A model generated the notes under the pieces. It had not been told where the DNA came from. It saw nothing but the letters and a program-made list of their open reading frames with translations, and searched no databases. Positions 1 to 5,996 of a stretch of 10,106 bases of DNA are shown here, piece by piece (within the stretch, counting starts at the first letter, position 1; each line of letters starts with the position of its first letter). Source of the DNA: an uncultured Clostridia bacterium (GTDB lineage: Bacteria > Bacillota > Clostridia > Christensenellales > Pumilibacteraceae); assembly GCA_934247335.1 (NCBI GenBank), contig CAKQJJ010000035.1, positions 1 to 10,106 of the forward strand. The letters are read 5' to 3'. A program made the position numbers and the translations under genes.

Positions 1-18
1 ATCGGAGCTTACATAAAA

Positions 19-1479
19 TTGATTGAGTATATTGAAAGAATACAGGAAAATCTGTCGCCGGTCGCAACCATCATAATTTCCATCGCGCTCATGCTGTTCG
101 GCGGATTTTTAATGACCAGAGTGACAAAGCTTTTAAAGCTTCCAAACGTCACCGCGTACATAATAACAGGCATACTGCTTGGACCGTTCTGCTTCAAACT
201 TATCCCCAAAACGGTTATCGACGGAATGGACTTCATTTCCGATATCGCGCTTGCCTTTATAGCGTTCAATACCGGCGAATTTTTCAAGCTGTCCGACCTT
301 AAAAAGAACGGGGTGAAGGTGGTTATAATCACGGTGTTTGAGTCGCTGCTGGCATCCGCTCTCGTGTTTATTCTGTGCTATTGCATTCTGCGCTTCAATC
401 TCGCGTTCTCGATAGTGCTCGGAGCGCTCGCGGCAGCAACCGCGCCGGCTTCCACTGTAATGACCATTCGCCAGACCGGAGCCAAGGGCGATTTCGTAAA
501 CACGCTCTTGCAGGTAGTTGCGCTCGACGACCTCGTGGGCTTGGTTGCGTACAGCGTCGCAATATCGGTTGCGGTCGCTTCGCAGGCGGGCGGCGCGTTC
601 AGCGTGTGGGGAGTTGTAAAACCGCTTCTGATAAATATCGGCGTTCTCACGCTCGGCGGCGCGTTCGGCTTGCTGATGAAATGGCTTATGCCCAAAAAGA
701 GATCCACCGACAACCGCCTTATAATAAGTATTGCGCTGTTGTTTGCGTTCTGCGGAATATGTGCCGTCATCGATATTTCGCCGCTTCTCGGCTGTATGTC
801 GATGGGCACCGTGTACATCAATCTTACGGGCGACGACAAGCTTTTCAAACAGCTCAACTATTTCAGCCCGCCCATACTTTTGCTGTTCTTCGTCCGCAGC
901 GGACTTAACTTCGACCTCGGCGCGCTGTTCAGTACGTCGTCGCTCGGCAGCGTTCCGCTTATAGTCGTCGGAATAACCTATTTCTTCGTAAGAATAGTGG
1001 GCAAGTATTTCGGCGCATTTTTCGGCTGTATGATAGCCAAAAAGCCAAAAGAAGTGAGAAACTATCTCGGTCTTGCGCTCATTCCTCAGGCGGGAGTGGC
1101 AATCGGACTTGCCGCGCTCGGAGCCAGAACTATAGGCGGAGAGATGGGCAACGCGCTCAATACGATAATTCTCGCGTCCAGCGTTCTGTACGAACTTATC
1201 GGACCGGCTTGTGCAAAACTGTCGCTGTATCTGTCCAAATCGTACAGCAATCAGCTTGAACAAATTGTGCCGGCGGAAGAGCTCAACGCCGACGGCAGCA
1301 AAAAGACAGCGTGCGATCTGCTTATCGAACGCATAGACAAAATTCAGAAAGAAATACACGAACAATCACAGTCACTGCCGGAGGACGAACAAGCGTTCCT
1401 CGACGCCGCGGAGGAGCAGTATGAACCGACTGCTTCTCCGCCGCAGCGAACGCACGGCAGAATGCAGGGCAGATTTTAA
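19..1479 (+). CDS. CPA2-type cation:proton antiporter
   Basis: This is an integral membrane antiporter of the CPA2 (NapA/KefB-like) family, expected to exchange Na+ or K+ for H+ across the cytoplasmic membrane. About 12-13 hydrophobic segments cover residues 13-405. Family landmarks are the AYIITGILLGP segment (residues 46-56), the TAPAS unwound-helix motif (141-145) and the acidic pair LDDLVG with Asp170-Asp171. An Asp-Asp pair at this site is typical of electrogenic antiporters, whereas Kef-type channels have Gln-Asp. A charged cytoplasmic tail of about 80 residues follows, with no TrkA/RCK domain. The start is uncertain. TTG at 19 has a GGAG at 4-7, 11 nt upstream, but the frame stays open to base 1, so the true start may lie outside the window. 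The MgtC-like gene follows after 53 nt with no clear terminator between, so cotranscription is plausible. The family call is firm; the transported ion cannot be read from the sequence. Confidence 0.9.
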   Translation: MIEYIERIQENLSPVATIIISIALMLFGGFLMTRVTKLLKLPNVTAYIITGILLGPFCFKLIPKTVIDGMDFISDIALAFIAFNTGEFFKLSDLKKNGVKVVIITVFESLLASALVFILCYCILRFNLAFSIVLGALAAATAPASTVMTIRQTGAKGDFVNTLLQVVALDDLVGLVAYSVAISVAVASQAGGAFSVWGVVKPLLINIGVLTLGGAFGLLMKWLMPKKRSTDNRLIISIALLFAFCGICAVIDISPLLGCMSMGTVYINLTGDDKLFKQLNYFSPPILLLFFVRSGLNFDLGALFSTSSLGSVPLIVVGITYFFVRIVGKYFGAFFGCMIAKKPKEVRNYLGLALIPQAGVAIGLAALGARTIGGEMGNALNTIILASSVLYELIGPACAKLSLYLSKSYSNQLEQIVPAEELNADGSKKTACDLLIERIDKIQKEIHEQSQSLPEDEQAFLDAAEEQYEPTASPPQRTHGRMQGRF

Positions 1480-1532
1480 CGGCAATACTTAATAATACAA
1501 AAATTTCCACGTGAATTTTTAAGGAGAAATAT

Positions 1533-2294
1533 ATGTTATCGGTAATTTTATGCGAAGCGGAAACGATTACGAAAGCAGTCGTCGATCCGCTTGCCGACCT
1601 TCTCGGAACATGGTCGAAAGAAATAAACGTGTGGAGCGCACTGCTTCGCGTTCTGCTGTCGGTGGCGCTGTCGGCGATAATCGGCTGCGAGCGTTCGAGC
1701 AAGCGGCACGCGGCTGGCTTCCGTACTTTTATTCTCGTGTCGTTGTCCGCAACGGTGGCTATGATGCTGGACGTGTATATGGTGGAGCTTACCGGCAAGG
1801 GAATGTATCTCATTTCGGCGGCTTCGGTTATCGCAATCGCAATACTGAGTGCCAACTCGATATTGTTCAGCTCGAGAAGCCAGATCAAAGGGCTTACGAC
1901 CTCTGTCGGATTGTGGGCGTGCGGACTTTTGGGACTTGCGGTGGGAGCCGGACTGTACACCGTAACTGCGATAGTTTTCGTCGCGCTTATCTGCTGCCTG
2001 TCGCTGTTCCCGTCGATAGAAAAGTACCTCAAAAACCGTTCCAATCATTTTGAAGTGCATCTCGAACTTAAAAATATCAAGTATTTGCAGGATTTCGTCA
2101 CGACGATACGAAAACTCGGAATGCGCATCGACGACATCGAATGCAATCAGGCGTACGCAAATTCGGGGCTAAGCGTGTACTCGGTGTCCATAACCGTTGG
2201 CAGCGAGGAGCTTAAAAAGTACAAAACTCACGAGGAAATAATAAAAGCGCTGTCCACGCTCGAATACGTATACCATATCGAAGAGATGAATTAA
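1533..2294 (+). CDS. MgtC/SapB family membrane protein
   Basis: This 253-residue protein belongs to the MgtC/SapB family of inner-membrane proteins, whose best-studied members affect Mg2+ homeostasis and F-ATPase activity; most homologues have no assigned function. The family signature is clear. A first helix ends in IIGCERSSKRHAAGFRT (residues 49-65), equivalent to the usual IGLERE...AGLRT. A later segment GLTTSVGLWACGLLGLAVG (120-138) matches the family's GLTTAA.LW...GLA.G motif. Four to five hydrophobic helices lie between about residues 34 and 160. The soluble C-terminal tail (about 172-253) alternates strands and helices like the ACT-like domain of long MgtC proteins. About 30 residues precede the first conserved helix. 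The ATG has AAGGAG at 1521-1526, 6 nt upstream. It sits 53 nt behind the antiporter gene and is followed by a strong hairpin terminator, consistent with a two-gene ion-homeostasis operon. Confidence 0.9.
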   Translation: MLSVILCEAETITKAVVDPLADLLGTWSKEINVWSALLRVLLSVALSAIIGCERSSKRHAAGFRTFILVSLSATVAMMLDVYMVELTGKGMYLISAASVIAIAILSANSILFSSRSQIKGLTTSVGLWACGLLGLAVGAGLYTVTAIVFVALICCLSLFPSIEKYLKNRSNHFEVHLELKNIKYLQDFVTTIRKLGMRIDDIECNQAYANSGLSVYSVSITVGSEELKKYKTHEEIIKALSTLEYVYHIEEMN

Positions 2295-2315
2295 AATTTA
2301 CTATCAACCTATTTT

Positions 2316-2345
2316 GCCGCTAACTATTGACAGTTGGCGGCTTTT
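2316..2345 (+). terminator. Rho-independent terminator after the MgtC-like gene
   Basis: The left arm at 2316-2325 (GCCGCTAACT) and right arm at 2332-2341 (AGTTGGCGGC) pair over 10 positions with a single G-T wobble around a 6-nt loop (2326-2331). A T-rich run (TTTTATATT) follows from 2342. It lies 22 nt after the stop codon of the MgtC-like gene, as expected for an intrinsic terminator. It overlaps the promoter of the next gene. Confidence 0.8.
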
Positions 2346-2355
2346 ATATTATAAT
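2327..2355 (+). promoter_or_regulatory. Consensus sigma-70/SigA promoter for the HAD gene
   Basis: A perfect -35 box TTGACA (2327-2332) and a perfect -10 box TATAAT (2350-2355) are separated by 17 bp, the ideal spacing. Transcription would start near 2362, leaving a leader of about 30 nt before the ATG at 2394. The leader contains AGGA (2381-2384) as ribosome binding site. The -35 box is formed largely by the loop of the preceding terminator hairpin, and the T-run of the terminator is part of the spacer. Confidence 0.85.
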
Positions 2356-2393
2356 ATATACAAACCAAACGTACACAACGAGGAAAAACTACC

Positions 2394-3101
2394 ATGAAAA
2401 AACTGCTTGCTTTCGACCTTGACGGAACTCTCACTCAGCACAAAACGCCCATTAGCGACGAAAACAGAAATATGCTTGAAAAATTATCGGAAAAGTACAA
2501 GCTTGTCATGCTTGGTGCCGGCGCGTGCGAACGCGTTTACAAGCAGCTTCGCGAATTCCCGATAGACATAGTGGGAAGTTACGGTATGCAGCAAGCGGAG
2601 ATAAAGGACGGAAAATTCTGCCTCGTAAGAAACGATACGTACGTCGCCGACCGCGAATTTTTTGAAAAAAGTGCGGCTCTCATTCGCGAAAAACTGAATC
2701 TCGGCAAATATTACGGCGACAGCGTCGAATATCACGCTTCCGGTTTGGTTACTTTGCCCATTCTCGGAACGACCGCGCCGCTCGACGAAAAACTTGCCTA
2801 CGACCCCGACAGAAGCAAAAGACGCAAAATGTTCCCGTTCGTAAAAGAAGTTTTGCAGGGCTACAACGTGTTTATAGGCGGCTCGTCGTCGTTCGATATC
2901 ACGCGCGGAGAATACAACAAGTTTTACGCGCTCAGCCGTTATTGCAAAGAAAACGGATATACGCTCGACCAGGCGCTTATGGTGGGCGACGATTTCGGCG
3001 AAGGCGGAAACGACAGCGCGGTTAAACTGGGCGGCGTCGATTGCGTGGAAATCGACGATTACCGCACTTTCCCGCAAAAAACCGCTTTTCTGCTCGATTA
3101 A
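2394..3101 (+). CDS. HAD-IIB hydrolase resembling eukaryotic-type phosphomannomutase
   Basis: This is a cytoplasmic 235-residue protein of the haloacid dehalogenase superfamily, subclass IIB, which acts on phosphate esters through a phospho-aspartate intermediate. Motif I is AFDLDGTLT with Asp8 (nucleophile) and Asp10 (acid/base). A GSSSFDITRGEYNK stretch (163-176) supplies the motif III lysine (Lys176). Motif IV is MVGDDFGEGGND (196-207). The GGxxSFD...K and GDxxxxGGND motifs, the short cap and the overall order match eukaryotic-type phosphomannomutases (PMM1/PMM2) more closely than Cof-type phosphatases. However, the usual Ser of motif II is replaced by LGAGA (40-44), and the Arg that follows the SPIG-like segment in PMM appears absent (LPILGTT, 121-127). 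A general sugar-phosphate phosphatase is therefore as likely as a mutase. It is monocistronic, with its own consensus promoter, and AGGA lies 9 nt before the ATG. Confidence 0.85.
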   Translation: MKKLLAFDLDGTLTQHKTPISDENRNMLEKLSEKYKLVMLGAGACERVYKQLREFPIDIVGSYGMQQAEIKDGKFCLVRNDTYVADREFFEKSAALIREKLNLGKYYGDSVEYHASGLVTLPILGTTAPLDEKLAYDPDRSKRRKMFPFVKEVLQGYNVFIGGSSSFDITRGEYNKFYALSRYCKENGYTLDQALMVGDDFGEGGNDSAVKLGGVDCVEIDDYRTFPQKTAFLLD

Positions 3102-3181
3102 GAATTTTTGCCGTCGGGCTCGGCGACGAAATCGCTTACAAGTATTTAAAGAAAAAATAAATCCGCACGCTTTTTAGGGCT

Positions 3182-3216
3182 TTTTTAAGCTTTATTTAAG
3201 GCTTGCGCGCTAACAT
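3182..3216 (+). promoter_or_regulatory. Direct-repeat operator and promoter of the two-component operon
   Basis: Two TTTAAG half-sites at 3184-3189 and 3195-3200 lie exactly 11 bp apart, one helical turn, as is usual for OmpR/PhoB-type response regulators that bind as head-to-tail dimers. A -10-like TAACAT (3211-3216, four of six consensus bases) begins 16 bp after the second half-site. The -35 position (about 3188-3193) has no consensus box and is covered by the repeats, as in activator-dependent promoters. A near copy with identical spacing lies at 5221-5255. Binding by the adjacent regulator is inferred, not shown. Confidence 0.7.
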
Positions 3217-3230
3217 AAAGGGAGAAAACG

Positions 3231-3240
3231 AAAGGAGAGG
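3231..3240 (+). promoter_or_regulatory. Ribosome binding site fixing the regulator start
   Basis: AAAGGAGAGG lies 7 nt before the ATG at 3248. It decides against the in-frame start at 3203, which lies upstream of the predicted -10 box and so would not be on the mRNA. Confidence 0.8.
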
Positions 3241-3247
3241 TTTTGAA

Positions 3248-3922
3248 ATGAGAATTTTGCTTGCCGAAGACGAAGAAGCGCTTTCAAAGGCTCTTGTCAC
3301 TATTTTAAAACACGAAAACTATCTCGTTGACGCCGCTTTCGACGGCGAACAGGCTCTTGATTTTTTAAGCGCAGGCGAATACGACGCGGTTATTCTCGAC
3401 GTAATGATGCCCAAAAAGGACGGAATAGAAGTGCTTAAAACGCTGCGCGCAAATAAAAATTCCGTGCCCGTTCTTATGCTTACCGCGAAAAGCGAAATAT
3501 GCGACCGCGTGGAAGGGCTGGACAGCGGAGCCGACGACTACCTTACCAAGCCTTTCAACGTGGACGAATTGCTTGCCCGCATCCGCGCAATAACGAGAAG
3601 ACAGGGAAGTCCAGTTTCGGACGAGCTTGTTTTCGGCGATCTTAAACTGATTAAAAAGACTGGAAAACTACGCTCGGCAAAGGGCGAAACCGCTCTTACG
3701 GCAAAGGAATATCGGCTTATCGAGCTTTTTATGACGTCGCCGGGCGAGATATTTTCGCAAGAGCGCATTATCGACAAAATATGGGGTTGGGACAGCGACG
3801 CCGATCCCGGAGTGGTGTGGACGTACGTTTCGTATCTTCGCAAAAAGCTTAAAGCCATCGGTTCCGACGCTGAAATAAAAGCCGTGCGCAATCTCGGATA
3901 CCGTCTGGAGAAACGCCAATGA
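3248..3922 (+). CDS. OmpR/PhoB-family response regulator
   Basis: This 224-residue cytoplasmic transcription factor has an N-terminal receiver domain (about 1-115) and a C-terminal winged-helix DNA-binding domain (about 128-222). In the receiver, Glu7-Asp8 form the acidic pocket, Asp51 (in VILDVMMP) is the phosphoacceptor, and Thr79 and Lys101 (LTKPF) are the conserved switch and catalytic residues. The output domain shows the typical LTAKEYRLIELF helix, the GWDSDADPGVVWTYVSYLRKK recognition region and the final NLGYRL hairpin. The chosen ATG is preceded by a strong ribosome binding site. The gene overlaps the kinase gene by ATGA, so the two are translationally coupled. The direct-repeat element just upstream recurs before the VTC operon, suggesting that this protein activates itself and that operon. 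All catalytic residues are intact. Confidence 0.95.
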   Translation: MRILLAEDEEALSKALVTILKHENYLVDAAFDGEQALDFLSAGEYDAVILDVMMPKKDGIEVLKTLRANKNSVPVLMLTAKSEICDRVEGLDSGADDYLTKPFNVDELLARIRAITRRQGSPVSDELVFGDLKLIKKTGKLRSAKGETALTAKEYRLIELFMTSPGEIFSQERIIDKIWGWDSDADPGVVWTYVSYLRKKLKAIGSDAEIKAVRNLGYRLEKRQ

Positions 3923-5187
3923 TCAGAAAACTTCGCACTAAATTCGTTCTGGTCGCGATGATTGCAACCACTCTGGTTCTCGGCGCCATTATGTGCGCGA
4001 TAAACGTGCGCTCGTATACGGACGTTTGCAGCCGCGCCGATAAAACGCTGTCGGTGCTTACGAAAAATAACGGCTCTTTCCCCGAAGAAAGTCCCGCGCC
4101 GCCCGATAAGCCTGACCAAAACGACGGCGGTATCGTGCCTTCGCAGGGTGACCGTAACCCCGGCGACGGAATGTCGCCCGAAGCGCCGTTTGAAACGAGA
4201 TATTTCACAGTAACCTTCCTTTCGGACGGAACGACGAGCGTAAACGCCGATAAAATCGCCGCGGTAAGCGAGGAGCAGGCGGCGTCGATTGCGAAAACTC
4301 TGCGCGAAAAGAATAAATCGGACGGCTTTTGCGGCAGTTACAAATTCACGCTGTTTACCGATAAAGACGGCAACGACGCGTACGTTTTTTTGGACTGCTC
4401 GCGCGAGCTGGATTCGTATAAAACTTTTCTCAAAACCAGCGTGTCGGTAAGTATTGCCGGGCTTGTCGTCGTGTTTATTCTCATATACGTTTCGTCGTAT
4501 TTCGTCATGAAGCCGGTTGCCCGCGCATACGAAAAGCAAAAACAGTTTATAACCGACGCCAATCACGAGCTGAAAACACCGCTTACGATAATAGGCGCGA
4601 ATTGCGATATTCTCTCGTACGGCGGAGATAAGGACGAATGCGCCGCCGAAATAAAAACTCAGGTGGAGCGACTTACCGGGCTTACCGAAAAACTTATCGA
4701 ACTGTCGCGATTGGACGAGCAGTCGCAAAAAACGGTAAAAACGCCGTTTCCGTTAAGCGAAACGGTTAAGCTTGCGATCGAGCCGTATTATTCGCTTTGC
4801 CGCGCCGAAAATAAAGATTTTTCCACCCGTATAGACGAAGGTTTGTCTCTCGTCGGCGACAGCGAGAAGATAAAAAATCTCGTTTCGCTTCTCATGGACA
4901 ATGCAGTCAAATATTCGGACGATAACGGAAGAATAAGCCTCACGCTTGTTGGCAAAGGCAAAAATCATGCGGTTTTAACTGTCGGAAACACCACTAACGG
5001 CGTTCCCGAAGGCAATCTCGACGTGCTGTTCGAGCGGTTTTATCGCCTCGATAAGTCACGGAGTCGCAAAATAGGCGGCAGCGGAATTGGTTTATCTGTT
5101 GCAAAAGCGATAGTCGAAGCGCATAACGGCAAAATCACGGCGTATTCGCCCGACGGAAGAAAAATCGTTTTCGTCGTAAAACTGTAA
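3919..5187 (+). CDS. Membrane sensor histidine kinase
   Basis: This 422-residue kinase is the partner of the preceding regulator. TM1 (about 9-30) and TM2 (about 176-197) enclose an extracytoplasmic sensor region of about 145 residues, which includes a Pro/Asp/Gly-rich stretch (about 55-90). The dimerisation domain carries the phosphoacceptor His216 in NHELKTPLT. The ATPase domain shows the N box (LLMDNAVKYS, Asn328), the F box (ERFYRLDKSRS) and the G2 box (GGSGIGLSVAK, 386-396). Only about 19 residues separate TM2 from His216, so there is no HAMP domain and the signal must pass almost directly from TM2 to the helical bundle. GGAG at 3907-3910, inside the regulator gene, precedes the overlapping ATG by 8 nt. 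The sensor region matches no domain I recognise, so the stimulus is unknown; an envelope or divalent-cation signal is only a guess. Confidence 0.95.
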   Translation: MIRKLRTKFVLVAMIATTLVLGAIMCAINVRSYTDVCSRADKTLSVLTKNNGSFPEESPAPPDKPDQNDGGIVPSQGDRNPGDGMSPEAPFETRYFTVTFLSDGTTSVNADKIAAVSEEQAASIAKTLREKNKSDGFCGSYKFTLFTDKDGNDAYVFLDCSRELDSYKTFLKTSVSVSIAGLVVVFILIYVSSYFVMKPVARAYEKQKQFITDANHELKTPLTIIGANCDILSYGGDKDECAAEIKTQVERLTGLTEKLIELSRLDEQSQKTVKTPFPLSETVKLAIEPYYSLCRAENKDFSTRIDEGLSLVGDSEKIKNLVSLLMDNAVKYSDDNGRISLTLVGKGKNHAVLTVGNTTNGVPEGNLDVLFERFYRLDKSRSRKIGGSGIGLSVAKAIVEAHNGKITAYSPDGRKIVFVVKL

Positions 5188-5211
5188 AAATTATTGAAAA
5201 TCAATTGTTTT
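5187..5211 (+). terminator. Possible weak AT-rich terminator after the kinase
   Basis: AAAATTATTG (5187-5196) can pair with CAATTGTTTT (5202-5211) around a 5-nt loop, with two mismatches. The stem is AT-rich and overlaps the last base of the kinase stop codon. The T-run is inside the stem arm, so termination would be weak. Read-through from the two-component operon into the VTC operon is likely. Confidence 0.25.
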
Positions 5212-5220
5212 ATCAGCGCA

Positions 5221-5255
5221 TTTTTAAGTTTTATTTAAAGTTTGCGTGCTACAAT
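5221..5255 (+). promoter_or_regulatory. Second direct-repeat operator and promoter, for the VTC operon
   Basis: TTTAAG (5223-5228) and TTTAAA (5234-5239) are 11 bp apart, and a good -10 box TACAAT (5250-5255, five of six consensus bases) starts 16 bp after the second half-site. TGC directly before it makes an extended -10. Base by base, 29 of 35 positions equal the element at 3182-3216. The -35 position again lacks a consensus box. Transcription would start near 5262, giving a leader of about 24 nt. Confidence 0.75.
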
Positions 5256-5270
5256 CGGATTATAAAAATC

Positions 5271-5277
5271 AAGGAGG
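5271..5277 (+). promoter_or_regulatory. Ribosome binding site fixing the VTC start
   Basis: AAGGAGG lies 8 nt before the ATG at 5286. An in-frame ATG further upstream at 5205 is rejected because it precedes the promoter and lacks a comparable site. Confidence 0.85.
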
Positions 5278-5285
5278 GCGAACGA

Positions 5286-5996
5286 ATGGAAATACAAAAC
5301 CTGTTCAAGCGATACGAAATAAAGTACTTGCTCGGTAAACGCGAGCTCGATGCCGTTATGTCCGCTTTTCCCGGCAGGATGATCGACGACGAGTACGGCG
5401 AAACCACCGTGTGCAGCCTGTATTTCGACACGCCCGATTGCCGCATAATACGCCGTTCGCTCGAAAAGCCGTTCTATAAAGAAAAGCTGCGGCTGAGAAG
5501 CTACGGCGCGGTGGACGGCGACGGAACGGTGTTTATCGAACTGAAAAAGAAATACGATTCCGTGGTGTACAAACGCCGCGAGAAAATGTCGCTTAGCGCC
5601 GCGGAAAAGTTTTTGCCGAACCCCGACGCTCACTCGCAAATAGCTTCGGAAATAGCCTATTTTCTCTCGTTTTATCCGGATGTCGAACCCAAAACTTTCA
5701 TCGGGTGCAGGCGGCAGGCGTATTACGGAGCAAACGACCGCGATCTTCGCATAACTTTCGATAAAGACATAGTGTGGCGCAATCACGATCTCGATTTGCG
5801 GCTCGGCTCGTACGGAAATCCCGTGATGCCGTGCGACAACTATCTGATGGAAATAAAGACGGCGGGAGCGATGCCTTTGTGGCTTGCAAAAGTGCTGGCG
5901 GAAAACAAAATCTATCCCACGTCGTTTTCAAAATACGGCAGAGCTTACGAAAGCCTGCTGCGAGAAATAAGATCAGGAGAGGTAATTTATGGGTAA
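5286..5996 (+). CDS. VTC-domain (polyphosphate polymerase fold) protein
   Basis: This 236-residue cytoplasmic protein is a single VTC domain, a triphosphate-tunnel metalloenzyme fold. In yeast the Vtc4 version makes polyphosphate from ATP; bacterial members like this one are mostly uncharacterised. Charged residues that would line the tunnel recur in alternating strands: RYEIKYLL (9-16), SLYFDTP (44-50), KLRLRSYG (67-74), FIELKKKY (83-90), VVYKRRE (93-99), LRITFD (154-159) and LMEIKTAG (187-194, with Glu189 as likely metal ligand). SFSKYG (213-218) closes the domain, as in other bacterial VTC proteins. There are no membrane segments, so any membrane link would be through the DUF4956 protein, whose ATG overlaps this gene's end by 8 nt. 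It is the first gene of an operon with a promoter resembling that of the two-component genes. Polyphosphate synthesis is a family-based inference; phosphatase or nucleotide-binding roles remain possible. Confidence 0.9.
   Translation: MEIQNLFKRYEIKYLLGKRELDAVMSAFPGRMIDDEYGETTVCSLYFDTPDCRIIRRSLEKPFYKEKLRLRSYGAVDGDGTVFIELKKKYDSVVYKRREKMSLSAAEKFLPNPDAHSQIASEIAYFLSFYPDVEPKTFIGCRRQAYYGANDRDLRITFDKDIVWRNHDLDLRLGSYGNPVMPCDNYLMEIKTAGAMPLWLAKVLAENKIYPTSFSKYGRAYESLLREIRSGEVIYG

Noticed and set aside
133..1365. Long open frame of 410 codons on the minus strand
   Set aside because: It lies fully opposite the antiporter gene, encodes a Arg/Glu/Tyr-rich sequence of no recognisable family, and is explained by the GC-rich codon bias of the plus-strand gene.
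1499..1520. Imperfect palindrome around CACGTG before the MgtC-like gene
   Set aside because: The AAAAATT and AATTTTT arms are low-complexity and misaligned by two bases, there is no second copy in the window, and chance in AT-rich DNA explains it.
3112..3128. CGTCG/CGACG hairpin after the HAD gene as a terminator
   Set aside because: The stem is only 5 bp with a 7-nt loop and no T-run follows it, so I do not call a terminator here.
3203..3247. Upstream in-frame start that would add 15 residues to the response regulator
   Set aside because: It overlaps the predicted -10 box and precedes the expected transcript start. The added residues do not belong to the receiver domain, and the ATG at 3248 has a much better ribosome binding site.
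3538..4728. Long open frame of 396 codons on the minus strand
   Set aside because: It runs antisense across both two-component genes, has low-complexity Arg/Phe-rich content and no ribosome site, and is a shadow of the two real genes.
5205..5285. Upstream in-frame ATG adding 27 residues to the VTC protein
   Set aside because: It lies upstream of the direct-repeat promoter, and the added segment is translated from AT-rich regulatory DNA. AAGGAGG directly precedes the ATG at 5286.
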